From the NCBI GenBank assembly GCA_049976205.1, contig JBMFIR010000044.1, positions 1-11,226 on the forward strand: 11,226 nt of DNA, in the 5' to 3' direction. Shown piece after piece: positions 1 to 5,004 of the stretch (position 1 is its first letter; each line of letters starts with the position of its first letter). The notes beneath the pieces were generated by a model that saw only the letters and a program-made list of their open reading frames with translations, searched no databases and was not told the origin of the DNA. The position numbers and the translations under genes are program-made. This DNA comes from WYEN01 sp049976205 (GTDB taxonomy: Archaea > Thermoproteota > Thermoprotei_A > Sulfolobales > AG1).

Positions 1-88
1 ACCAATTAAATTATTGCTTGATAACTTTATAAAGCATTGTATTATAGGATATTAGACAATTGTATAAATAGATTATTGATAAACAAAT

Positions 89-376
89 TTACTTCTCACA
101 CTGAGGAAAACTATTAATTAAGCAATCATATACATCGCTCATGTAGTGATAACCTAGTGTCAGTTTCTCGACAATACTTGTGCAGGGCAGTTTTTTCTCC
201 TTCATTAATTTAATGACTCTTCTGATTATCTTCATACCCTCGCTAGTAGGGACAAGATCCTTGTCAAGATACTCTTTAGAGCTACCTAAAGTAGCTAATA
301 AATCAATTATCTCATCAATATCTCTACACAGAGACGTAGTATCTCTATCCTCAACACCAGAACTCATAGACTGCAC
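89..376 (-). CDS. small soluble protein, unknown function (95 aa)
   Basis: I do not recognise this protein. It is short, charged and mostly helical in appearance, with no signal peptide or membrane segment and three cysteines near residues 17, 65 and 84 plus one in the QCEK tail. The reading frame on the opposite strand over the same bases has a far less protein-like composition, so this strand was chosen. The start is a GTG at 374-376. An AT-rich TATA-like element at 399-410 is centred about 27 bp upstream, which predicts a transcript beginning at the GTG, so leaderless translation is likely. An in-frame ATG at 365-367 (92 aa) is the alternative. A C/D-box sRNA ends immediately upstream on the same strand, and the TATA element touches its 3' end. 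Downstream of the stop the minus strand is T-rich (TTTGTTT), which may terminate transcription. Confidence 0.6.
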   Translation of the reverse strand: MQSMSSGVEDRDTTSLCRDIDEIIDLLATLGSSKEYLDKDLVPTSEGMKIIRRVIKLMKEKKLPCTSIVEKLTLGYHYMSDVYDCLINSFPQCEK

Positions 377-398
377 CGAGAAATTCTATGGAGTCAAG

Positions 399-410
399 AT
401 ATATATTATC
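399..410 (-). promoter_or_regulatory. TATA box of the 95-aa protein gene
   Basis: The minus strand reads GATAATATATATC here. Its centre is about 27 bp from the GTG start at 376, the usual distance between an archaeal TATA box and the transcription start. It partly overlaps the 3' end of the C/D-box sRNA, so the sRNA and the small gene may also be read from one longer transcript. Confidence 0.45.
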
Positions 411-460
411 AGCTGTTCCAGCCATCATCACGGATCAGGAGACCCTCTTGTCATCCTCAA
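406..460 (-). ncRNA. C/D-box methylation-guide sRNA
   Basis: Read on the minus strand, the four boxes of an archaeal C/D sRNA occur in order with standard spacing. The C box AGGATGA (457-451) has one mismatch to RUGAUGA. It is followed by a 12-nt guide, a perfect D' box CTGA (438-435), a 3-nt spacer, a perfect C' box GTGATGA (431-425), a second 12-nt guide and a perfect D box CTGA (412-409). A three-pair terminal stem (458-460 with 406-408) can close the kink-turn. By family knowledge such RNAs assemble with L7Ae, Nop5 and fibrillarin and direct 2'-O-methylation of the base paired five positions upstream of each D box. The D' guide (CAAGAGGGTCTC) would target a C, and the D guide (TGGCTGGAACAG) a U. 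I could not identify the target RNA from memory. The C-box mismatch is the main weakness of the call. Confidence 0.75.
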
Positions 461-483
461 AGAATAATTTATAAAAACGAAAC

Positions 484-493
484 AAAAATTTTT
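484..493. promoter_or_regulatory. symmetric A5T5 element, possible bidirectional TATA box
   Basis: AAAAATTTTT is a perfect 10-bp palindrome centred at 488.5. The tRNA half on the plus strand begins about 31 bp to the right, and the C/D sRNA on the minus strand begins about 28 bp to the left. Both distances suit an archaeal TATA box with initiation about 27 bp away, allowing a few bases of leader on the tRNA side. A separate TTTATAAAAA at 468-477 could also serve the plus strand with a longer leader. The assignment rests on spacing alone. Confidence 0.4.
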
Positions 494-519
494 ATTCTCC
501 AAACACAAATTTTTTACGG

Positions 520-557
520 AGCCGGGTCGTCTAGCGGCCAAGGATGCGGGGCTCTGG
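520..557 (+). tRNA. 5' half of tRNA-Gln(CUG), candidate split tRNA
   Basis: The sequence folds as a complete tRNA 5' half. The 7-nt acceptor strand is AGCCGGG (520-526), followed by T8 and C9. The D stem GTCT pairs with GGAT (529-532 with 542-545), and the D loop has A14, the G18G19 pair and A21. Base 26 is G546, the anticodon-stem strand is CGGGG (547-551), and the loop begins CTCTGG with anticodon CTG (554-556). The expected 3' continuation ACCCCG, T arm and CCCGGCT acceptor strand is absent. After ACC the sequence diverges into a GC-rich tail, and no T arm or matching acceptor strand occurs elsewhere in the window on either strand. The opposite-strand protein gene ending at 588 leaves no room for a normal intron. 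The likeliest reading is a trans-spliced tRNA broken at 37/38, the canonical intron position. A dead fragment or integration scar is the alternative. Confidence 0.72.
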
Positions 558-578
558 ACCGCCACCGCCTCTCCCCCG
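558..578 (+). other. GC-rich tail of the tRNA half, putative trans-pairing arm
   Basis: About 21 nt of strongly GC-rich sequence (beginning ACCGCCACCGCC) follow the tRNA half directly, in an AT-rich setting that resumes at about 580. In known split tRNAs the 5' half carries such a tail, which pairs with a complementary leader on the 3' half to build the bulge-helix-bulge cut by the splicing endonuclease. If the junction is 37/38, CTCT (552-555) would form the 4-bp central helix, GG|A the first bulge, and bases from 559 the long outer helix. The predicted 3'-half leader would contain a sequence close to GGCGGTGGCGG. No such partner lies in this window. Confidence 0.5.
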
Positions 579-587
579 AGAACATTA

Positions 588-1184
588 TTAATCCTCTTCA
601 TTCTCCTTCTCATGCTTACTGATATACTCTCTGCATATCTCCCTATATTTCTTCTTATACACGCAATATACCAGGGGTTCTTTACCTCTCTTCTCAATTA
701 CTGCTATGCTCTTTGCCAAGACTATGTATTTGTCTCCCTTCTTAACTAATACACCTTCGAATACAATTGATTTATTAATGAGACTTTTTATAAGACTAAT
801 ATTGATATCCTCAGGATTTATAAGAGCGACATAGATAACTTTCTCTCCAGAGACTACTCTAAGGATCAGCACTTTTGTATTCTTAATATTCTCTACATTT
901 ACCTCCTCAATAGTCGCATTTCCACGATACTCACCTCGGTAGCTTGGTGCGGATATTAGTGAGGATATATATGCCGGATAGCTCTCCGTTATATTTGGCA
1001 CAGTAATATTCTGATTCGATGCATTAACACTAATCAAGAAGTTAGTCTCCTGATTGTCAAAGGGGTATATACTCAGAGCTACGTAGAAAACCACCAGAGG
1101 GATCAGTAAGATGATCCCGAGCTCCACCAGATCTCCTTTCAATTCTATATAAGATCTGATCTCTTGATAGCGTCTCCGGCTCAT
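588..1184 (-). CDS. membrane-anchored extracytoplasmic protein, unknown function (198 aa)
   Basis: I do not recognise the family. A short basic N-terminus (SRRR) is followed by one membrane segment at about residues 20-41. The rest is probably outside the cell and carries several N-glycosylation sequons (NAS, NIT, NIS, NKS). The segment around residues 139-165 (VFEGVLVKKGDKYIVLAKS) alternates like the end strands of an OB-fold, a fold guess only. Two cysteines near residues 174 and 184 precede an acidic tail. The ATG at 1184 has purine-rich Shine-Dalgarno-like sequence (AGAGGATAGAGGG) just upstream and an in-frame stop three codons before it, which fixes the start. Its stop at 588-590 faces the tRNA half convergently. 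A TATA box at 1313-1320 would give a leader of about 105 nt containing a possible 25-codon reading frame. Confidence 0.75.
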   Translation of the reverse strand: MSRRRYQEIRSYIELKGDLVELGIILLIPLVVFYVALSIYPFDNQETNFLISVNASNQNITVPNITESYPAYISSLISAPSYRGEYRGNATIEEVNVENIKNTKVLILRVVSGEKVIYVALINPEDINISLIKSLINKSIVFEGVLVKKGDKYIVLAKSIAVIEKRGKEPLVYCVYKKKYREICREYISKHEKENEED

Positions 1185-1197
1185 AACCCTCTATCCT

Positions 1198-1275
1198 CTA
1201 TCGGAGGTCGGGGACAATGGTTAATGACCTCCATTTCTCGTAGTTATTATTTGGGGATCTTGGTGCTGTGCTCAT
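1198..1275 (-). CDS. possible 25-aa leader peptide
   Basis: A short open frame (ATG at 1275, TAG at 1200-1198) begins about 15 nt after the transcription start predicted from the TATA box at 1313-1320. It ends 13 nt before the ATG of the 198-aa gene, inside that gene's purine-rich ribosome-binding region. The peptide starts MSTAPRSPNNNYEKW. Such a position suits a translated leader that couples to the next gene. Against it, the frame is short, ends in a CGA arginine codon that is rare in this window, and I recognise no homologue. Confidence 0.2.
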   Translation of the reverse strand: MSTAPRSPNNNYEKWRSLTIVPDLR

Positions 1276-1296
1276 TACTATCTCATCATCTAAATA

Positions 1297-1320
1297 TAAT
1301 GCCGGCATTAAGCTTATATA
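1297..1320 (-). promoter_or_regulatory. promoter of the 198-aa gene with a 14-bp palindromic operator
   Basis: The minus strand has a good TATA box (TATATAAG, 1320-1313) whose centre predicts a transcription start near 1289. Directly between the two lies a perfect 14-bp palindrome, TAATGCCGGCATTA (1297-1310), GC-rich at its core in AT-rich surroundings. A dimeric repressor bound there would block initiation. The operator role is inferred; the palindrome and the spacing are seen. Confidence 0.45.
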
Positions 1321-1330
1321 CATTAACTAT

Positions 1331-1349
1331 CCCCGCCTAGAGAGCGAGG
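1331..1349. other. GC-rich hairpin in the intergenic region
   Basis: CCCCGC and GCGAGG can pair over six positions (one G-U) around a 7-nt loop. It is a GC island in AT-rich intergenic DNA downstream of the Thr-rich protein gene, which in hyperthermophiles often marks structured RNA. No C/D boxes, T arm or other known motif is present, so the role is unknown. Confidence 0.3.
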
Positions 1350-1383
1350 TATCCAGTCGTAGTGAAATATGATTTGTTTTGAG

Positions 1384-1389
1384 AAAAAA
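1384..1389 (-). terminator. T-run terminator of the Thr-rich protein gene
   Basis: On the minus strand a run of six T follows an A-rich stretch about 18 nt after the stop codon at 1407. Archaeal RNA polymerase typically terminates at such T runs without a required hairpin. Confidence 0.4.
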
Positions 1390-1406
1390 TTTTTGTTTAA
1401 GAGACC

Positions 1407-2024
1407 TCAGCTCTTCAGAACCTCATACTTGTAGTAGATTGGGAGTGAGTAGACTTGATTGCCTAGAGACACTGATAGAGCTGGGACAATTGATTTATTG
1501 CCTATCAGAGCAGTCTTTATTGTTAATGTATCACCTACATTAATATTCTTGAAGAGATACGCCCCGGAGACTAAGACACCATCACTTTCTCTAACATATA
1601 CAGGTCCTAGAACAACTGTGTAGTTCTTTACTCCGGTGTCAAGGACTAGTATTAGAGTTCTATTACTCTTACTCACAACACCCCCATTGATCTCTGTCTC
1701 ATTAAGGACTTTGAGAGGTGGATTCTCAAACACCCCCTTTTGCTTGTGCTCACCGTATTCCTCGTGGTTCCTACCCTTCTTCTCCTCTTTCCCACACTCA
1801 CATTCACACTCCTTAGTCACTGTCTTCGTCTTGGTAACTGTGACTGTTACAGTTGCTGTATTTGCAGGAGTTGTCGTGGCTGTTTGATCGGTGTTTGTAT
1901 TTGCTTGGGTATTCGTAGGTGTAGTCGTTGTTTTCTGAGCATTTAGATACGCGAAGCTTATTCCTATTAATGCTATGAAGAGTATTGGTAGCAGTATCTT
2001 TGTTGTGGCTAATGCTCTCGCCAT
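1407..2024 (-). CDS. Thr-rich, membrane-anchored surface protein with CxCxC motif (205 aa)
   Basis: I do not recognise a named family. The order is: N-terminal hydrophobic segment (about residues 9-27, uncleaved anchor or signal peptide), a Thr/Asn/Pro-rich stalk (32-70) suited to O-glycosylation and typical of archaeal surface proteins, a KECECECG cluster with cysteines at 73, 75 and 77, a charged linker, and a beta-rich C-terminal domain (about 100-205) with further N-glycosylation sequons. Three cysteines spaced CxCxC outside the cell could bind a metal or form intermolecular disulfides; this is inference. The ATG at 2024 was chosen because GGAG lies six bases upstream and the TATA-containing palindrome at 2051-2066 predicts transcription from about 2031. 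A GTG at 2036, which would add four residues, would lie upstream of that point. The gene diverges from the membrane-protein and regulator pair to the right. Confidence 0.75.
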   Translation of the reverse strand: MARALATTKILLPILFIALIGISFAYLNAQKTTTTPTNTQANTNTDQTATTTPANTATVTVTVTKTKTVTKECECECGKEEKKGRNHEEYGEHKQKGVFENPPLKVLNETEINGGVVSKSNRTLILVLDTGVKNYTVVLGPVYVRESDGVLVSGAYLFKNINVGDTLTIKTALIGNKSIVPALSVSLGNQVYSLPIYYKYEVLKS

Positions 2025-2050
2025 ATTTGTCTCCACAGAATCCTTGTAGG

Positions 2051-2066
2051 AGGTATTTAAATACCT
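2051..2066 (-). promoter_or_regulatory. 16-bp perfect palindrome containing the TATA box
   Basis: AGGTATTTAAATACCT equals its own reverse complement. Its TTTAAA core lies about 27 bp upstream of the predicted transcript start of the Thr-rich protein gene, so it is probably that gene's TATA box. The perfect 8-bp arms go beyond what a TATA box needs and may also form a repressor site. Confidence 0.5.
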
Positions 2067-2068
2067 TT

Positions 2069-2085
2069 ACTCACAAAAAGTGAGT
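2069..2085. promoter_or_regulatory. inverted repeat ACTCAC-N5-GTGAGT, candidate operator
   Basis: Two perfect 6-bp arms flank five A residues, a 17-bp dimer-type binding site. It lies between the two divergent promoters, 2 bp from the 16-bp palindrome, so one bound protein could act on both sides. The winged-helix regulator encoded at 2689-2967 is the natural candidate ligand; that link is inferred from position only. Confidence 0.45.
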
Positions 2086-2087
2086 TT

Positions 2088-2094
2088 CATAAAT
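2088..2094 (+). promoter_or_regulatory. TATA box for the membrane-protein/regulator pair
   Basis: CATAAAT is centred at 2091, predicting transcription from about 2118 and so a leaderless mRNA starting at the ATG at 2120. A second AT-rich stretch (TTTTATATC, 2096-2104) lies too close to the ATG. Confidence 0.4.
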
Positions 2095-2119
2095 CTTTTA
2101 TATCCTTCGCAAAACTTAT

Positions 2120-2692
2120 ATGGGGCTGAGTCTGGAGCTCAGAGTCCTCATATTTATTACGGAGGTGCTATCATTATTTTCCTCACCACTGTTTCTTGCT
2201 ATCTCAGCAGTATTCCTTAGGCTATATCGTTTATACAGAGATTTTATATGGATAAAACTCTTCACAGGGTTCATACTACTCTCAATGAGTCAATTAACAC
2301 TATTCATAGGATTAATCTACGGCGAAGCAAATGTGTCTTACGCAATATACACAACGAGTCCAGCACTCGCCTTCTCTGGGGGATACATGATTTTCTCCTC
2401 TCAGAGAAGAATTATCAAAGAAATTAATATGGCACCAATTATCTCACCAATAACACTTCTACCTATGGTGTTTGATGTTTTAGCCTCAGTAGTTTTCTTC
2501 TTAGCCAGCATAGGTTCTAGAGGATATGTGAGAATTGGAATGATTATCTTGGCACTAGCTTATCTCGGGAGGGGAATATGGATTATCTCACCTGATCCAT
2601 TTGCCCACATATATCTACTTCTCGTATCTGAATTAATTAGATGCATTGGAGCAGTGACAATGACTATAGCGTATGTGAGGAGAAGTATTTGA
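2120..2692 (+). CDS. six-helix integral membrane protein, unknown function (190 aa)
   Basis: I do not recognise the family. About six hydrophobic helices are visible at roughly residues 8-33, 44-66, 75-93, 107-131, 137-156 and 161-186, with a basic loop (SQRRIIKEINMA, about 94-105) between helices 3 and 4. No catalytic or ligand motif stands out. The ATG at 2120 has no Shine-Dalgarno sequence but sits close to the transcription start predicted from the TATA box, consistent with leaderless translation. The stop codon TGA overlaps the TTG start of the downstream winged-helix gene (TTGA), so the two are translationally coupled. A polytopic membrane protein paired with a small DNA-binding protein suggests a sensing or self-regulated unit; that is inference from context. 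Confidence 0.75.
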   Translation: MGLSLELRVLIFITEVLSLFSSPLFLAISAVFLRLYRLYRDFIWIKLFTGFILLSMSQLTLFIGLIYGEANVSYAIYTTSPALAFSGGYMIFSSQRRIIKEINMAPIISPITLLPMVFDVLASVVFFLASIGSRGYVRIGMIILALAYLGRGIWIISPDPFAHIYLLLVSELIRCIGAVTMTIAYVRRSI

Positions 2693-2967
2693 AGAAGAGA
2701 AGCAGGATCTCGATATTAATTGAGGTTCTTGAGTTCATAGAGAGTGAGGGTGGTGAAACAATAGCTACAAAGATCGCTACTGCAACAGGTCTCGCGTATG
2801 ATAGATTAATAGTTTTTCTCGAGGATTTGAGTAAGAGAGGTATTGTGTCTATAGAGACTAGTGGGAGGAATCGTATCATTAGATTAAGTGATAAAGGATA
2901 TCATCTGCTTAGGAGACTGAGAGAGTTAAGAGATCTAATAAGAGATCTCGGGCTAGACATAAGATAA
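2689..2967 (+). CDS. winged-helix DNA-binding regulator (92 aa)
   Basis: This is a small predicted transcription factor. Residues about 8-75 read as a winged helix-turn-helix: helix 1 (ISILIEVLEFIES), helix 2 (TIATKIATATGL), recognition helix 3 (YDRLIVFLEDLSKRG), and the wing (IVSIETSGRNRIIRLSDKG), followed by a C-terminal helix that could dimerise. The pattern resembles archaeal MarR/PadR-like single-domain regulators, but I cannot assign a subfamily. The start chosen is TTG at 2689, overlapping the upstream stop as TTGA, with GTGAGGAG as ribosome-binding site about 6 bases before it. The open frame extends upstream to 2641, but that part lies inside the preceding gene. Likely targets are the inverted repeats in 2051-2085 upstream of its own operon. 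Confidence 0.8.
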   Translation: MKKRSRISILIEVLEFIESEGGETIATKIATATGLAYDRLIVFLEDLSKRGIVSIETSGRNRIIRLSDKGYHLLRRLRELRDLIRDLGLDIR

Positions 2968-2984
2968 GGTTCTTTGACAAGGAT

Positions 2985-3896
2985 CTATGAACTTCTTAGA
3001 GAAGCTAATATAACTCCTGACACGGCCAAGACCATGCCAAGCACTCCCAATGGAGGAATCTCTTCTCCGAGAAATATCCACGCCATAATAGAGGCTCCGA
3101 CAGGCTCAAGAATAACTAGAAGAGATGCTACGGAGGCTTTAACAAATCTAAGTAAATAGTTCAGAAGCGTGTGCCCACCAATCATTGGACCAACCGCCAA
3201 GAGAATTAGCCAAGGCACTTCATCAAGTGCTATAGATAATACATTTCGTCTCTCTAATAAAGCAATTATTAAGAGAGTAATTGTTGAGGAGTAGTACACG
3301 GGCAAAACATAAAGACCTAGATCAGGTATCTTAGTCCTAACATATCTCCCTATAACAACATACACACCAGCCGCCACAGCTCCAATAAAAGCCATTACCG
3401 AGCCCAGCAATACCTCTGGCTCAAGTGAGAATGTCTCAATCTTGCTTGATGAGAATGCTATTAGCGAGACTCCGAGTATAGATATTATGATCCCTATGAG
3501 GATCCTTAGTGAAACTCTTTCTCTTAAGAAAACAGTTGCTAGTAAGGCAGCGACTAGTGGGTATAGATCCACTATTGTTGTCCCTATAAAAACCTTTACT
3601 AGTCTAAGACTCCAGATCCAGGTGAAGAAATGGATCGCTAGTGAGAAACCTGATATGATCATTAACACATGCAGTTTTGAATCGATCTTTGCTATCCTCA
3701 CGTGATAACTAGGGTCTCTAGCAAAATAATATGCTGATAATATGATTATTGATATAAAGAGTCTCCAGAAAGAAACAATTGAGGGAGGTGAAGAAGTTAA
3801 TTTAACTAATACTGAGGCTGATGATACAGAGACCACTATTACTATGCTTACAACAACGAGCTTAATTCTCTCCTTAGTTAATAAAATAATCTTCAC
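2985..3896 (-). CDS. DMT-superfamily (EamA/DUF6) transporter (303 aa)
   Basis: This is a drug/metabolite transporter-like permease. The protein has about ten hydrophobic helices in two similar halves, as in EamA proteins, and typical elements: SVSSASVLVKL near residues 23-33 in helix 1, FWRLFISIIIL in helix 2, and the second repeat ending in SLLVILEPVGASIMAWIFLGEE. The length of 303 residues is normal for the family. The substrate cannot be read from sequence; members export amino acids, metabolites or drugs. The start is GTG at 3896, which overlaps the TGA stop of the Nudix gene (GTGA), so the two genes form one minus-strand operon. Its 3' end is convergent with the winged-helix gene, with 17 bp between the stops. 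Confidence 0.88.
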   Translation of the reverse strand: MKIILLTKERIKLVVVSIVIVVSVSSASVLVKLTSSPPSIVSFWRLFISIIILSAYYFARDPSYHVRIAKIDSKLHVLMIISGFSLAIHFFTWIWSLRLVKVFIGTTIVDLYPLVAALLATVFLRERVSLRILIGIIISILGVSLIAFSSSKIETFSLEPEVLLGSVMAFIGAVAAGVYVVIGRYVRTKIPDLGLYVLPVYYSSTITLLIIALLERRNVLSIALDEVPWLILLAVGPMIGGHTLLNYLLRFVKASVASLLVILEPVGASIMAWIFLGEEIPPLGVLGMVLAVSGVILASLRSS

Positions 3897-4441
3897 CTAT
3901 TCTCTCTAAGATAATCTCTAGCCATTAATAAACCAATTAATGTTTTTGCATCAACCACCTCTTGACTAAGAACTTTATTTATTGCTGCATTAAGATCAAT
4001 TATTTCTGTATTTATTAATTCACCAGGTTCAGGTCTCTCGCCAACATATACAAGATCTTGTGCAATAAAGATGTGTAAAACCTCATTACTGTATCCCGGG
4101 GCTGTGTATATTGACAGTATCTTCTTCAGTTTCTTAGGAGAATAACCTGTTTCCTCAATTAATTCTCTTCTCGCTGCCTCATAAAGATCTTCGCCATCAT
4201 CAATTTTTCCAGCTGGTATCTCATAGATCCACTTATTAATTGGTGCTCTAAATTGCTTAATTAAAATGATCTCCCCACCCTCTAATAAGGGCACTATAGC
4301 AACTGCCTCACCAAAGTCGACTACTTCTTTCTCCACCAAGATATTATCTCTCGAGAATAACTCAATTAACACACTAAATCTCTTGCCACTAAAAATTTTC
4401 TTGGAGTAGATCTTTTGAATACCTACCCTTGTAAAATACAT
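3893..4441 (-). CDS. Nudix hydrolase, ADP-ribose pyrophosphatase-like (182 aa)
   Basis: The Nudix box G-x5-E-x7-REUxEExGU is complete at about residues 78-100 (GKIDDGE, then RELIEETGY), and its glutamates bind the catalytic Mg2+. The sequence before it (ILIKQFRAPINKWIYEIPAG) and after it (YTAPGYSNEVLHIFIA) matches the ADP-ribose pyrophosphatase subgroup, in which ADP-ribose is hydrolysed to AMP and ribose 5-phosphate in the cytoplasm. Related nucleoside-diphosphate sugars are possible substrates. The ATG at 4441 was chosen because the TATA element at 4455-4468 lies 14-27 bp upstream, implying a leaderless or nearly leaderless mRNA. A TTG at 4450, adding three residues, would be too close to the TATA box. 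The gene is coupled to the DMT transporter downstream by a GTGA overlap and shares its promoter region with the divergent DUF4129 operon. Confidence 0.9.
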   Translation of the reverse strand: MYFTRVGIQKIYSKKIFSGKRFSVLIELFSRDNILVEKEVVDFGEAVAIVPLLEGGEIILIKQFRAPINKWIYEIPAGKIDDGEDLYEAARRELIEETGYSPKKLKKILSIYTAPGYSNEVLHIFIAQDLVYVGERPEPGELINTEIIDLNAAINKVLSQEVVDAKTLIGLLMARDYLRENR

Positions 4442-4454
4442 TATTTTCAAAAAA

Positions 4455-4468
4455 CTATATTTATATTA
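4455..4468. promoter_or_regulatory. shared TATA element of the divergent Nudix and MoxR operons
   Basis: CTATATTTATATTA reads as a TATA box on both strands. On the plus strand its centre is about 26 bp before the ATG at 4486; on the minus strand the distance to the ATG at 4441 is about 20-25 bp. Only 44 bp separate the two starts, so one element probably serves both, either bidirectionally or as two overlapping boxes. Confidence 0.5.
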
Positions 4469-4485
4469 GAGGAAGAAATGAAGCA

Positions 4486-5004
4486 ATGAGCTATATACCC
4501 AGTAGATACACTATAATTCCAGAAGAAGCGAATATCACAACAATAAATCCTCTAAGCATACTTAATAAAACAAATATAGAGAGAACAACTAATTACCCGC
4601 ATGAGGGAACCCAACTCGTTTTCTCTGCATCACCTGAGGTGAATTATTTAATCATTATTATAGTATCAGTGATTATACTCGCCGTAGTGCTATTAGCAAT
4701 AGCTCCTGTCCCTACACCATCTACCGAGGGTGGACACCTGATCTACGGTAGATCAAGGAAATTAAGTAGAGCAGAGACGCATGAATATGTGTATGAGGGG
4801 GTCAAGAAAATACTTAGAGAGATATATCTTAGGCTCAGAGAGAGACATAGATGCTATATATGCACACCTAGAGAACTTAGTTTGAGAAGTATTGATGAAA
4901 GAATTAATTTAATAGAATTCGCAGATACTTACGAGAGAATTGTTTATGGGGATAAGAGACCTAGCGGGAGAGATATTGAGAGTCTTAAGAAGTGGTCTAG
5001 TTGA
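4486..5004 (+). CDS. DUF4129-like membrane-anchored protein (172 aa)
   Basis: This is the first gene of the MoxR-DUF58 operon. An N-terminal stretch of about 50 residues, probably outside the cell and with sequons NIT and NKT, leads to one membrane helix (about 53-73). It is followed by a cytoplasmic C-terminal domain (about 90-170) with helices containing EYVYEGVKKILREIYLRL and ending FADTYERIVYG. The terminal YE-x3-YG pattern and helical layout resemble the DUF4129 domain, which in bacteria is found beside or fused to the transglutaminase of the same system. The similarity is by eye and moderate. The ATG lies near the transcription start predicted from the 4455-4468 TATA element, and GAGG is present at 4469-4472. 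The stop overlaps the next start as TTGA. Confidence 0.65.
   Translation: MSYIPSRYTIIPEEANITTINPLSILNKTNIERTTNYPHEGTQLVFSASPEVNYLIIIIVSVIILAVVLLAIAPVPTPSTEGGHLIYGRSRKLSRAETHEYVYEGVKKILREIYLRLRERHRCYICTPRELSLRSIDERINLIEFADTYERIVYGDKRPSGRDIESLKKWSS

Noticed and set aside
180..467. Open frame on the plus strand over the 95-aa gene
   Set aside because: Composition is unlike a protein of this genome, it overlaps the sRNA and the opposite-strand gene with a good promoter, and nothing supports its start.
428..697. 89-codon minus-strand frame
   Set aside because: It crosses the tRNA half, the sRNA region and the end of the 198-aa gene in another frame.
558..710. A long intron joining the tRNA half to a 3' half downstream, with AGGGGTTCTTTACCTCT (673-689) as T arm
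   Set aside because: The five stem pairs form, but the loop TTCTTTA lacks the purine at 57 and A58, no CCCGGCT acceptor strand follows, and the bases lie inside the 198-aa gene.
1283..1289. ATGATGA on the minus strand as C box of a second C/D sRNA
   Set aside because: No CTGA D or D' box follows at a workable distance.
3442..3705. 87-codon plus-strand frame inside the transporter region
   Set aside because: It is antisense to the clearly recognisable DMT transporter and has no own signals.
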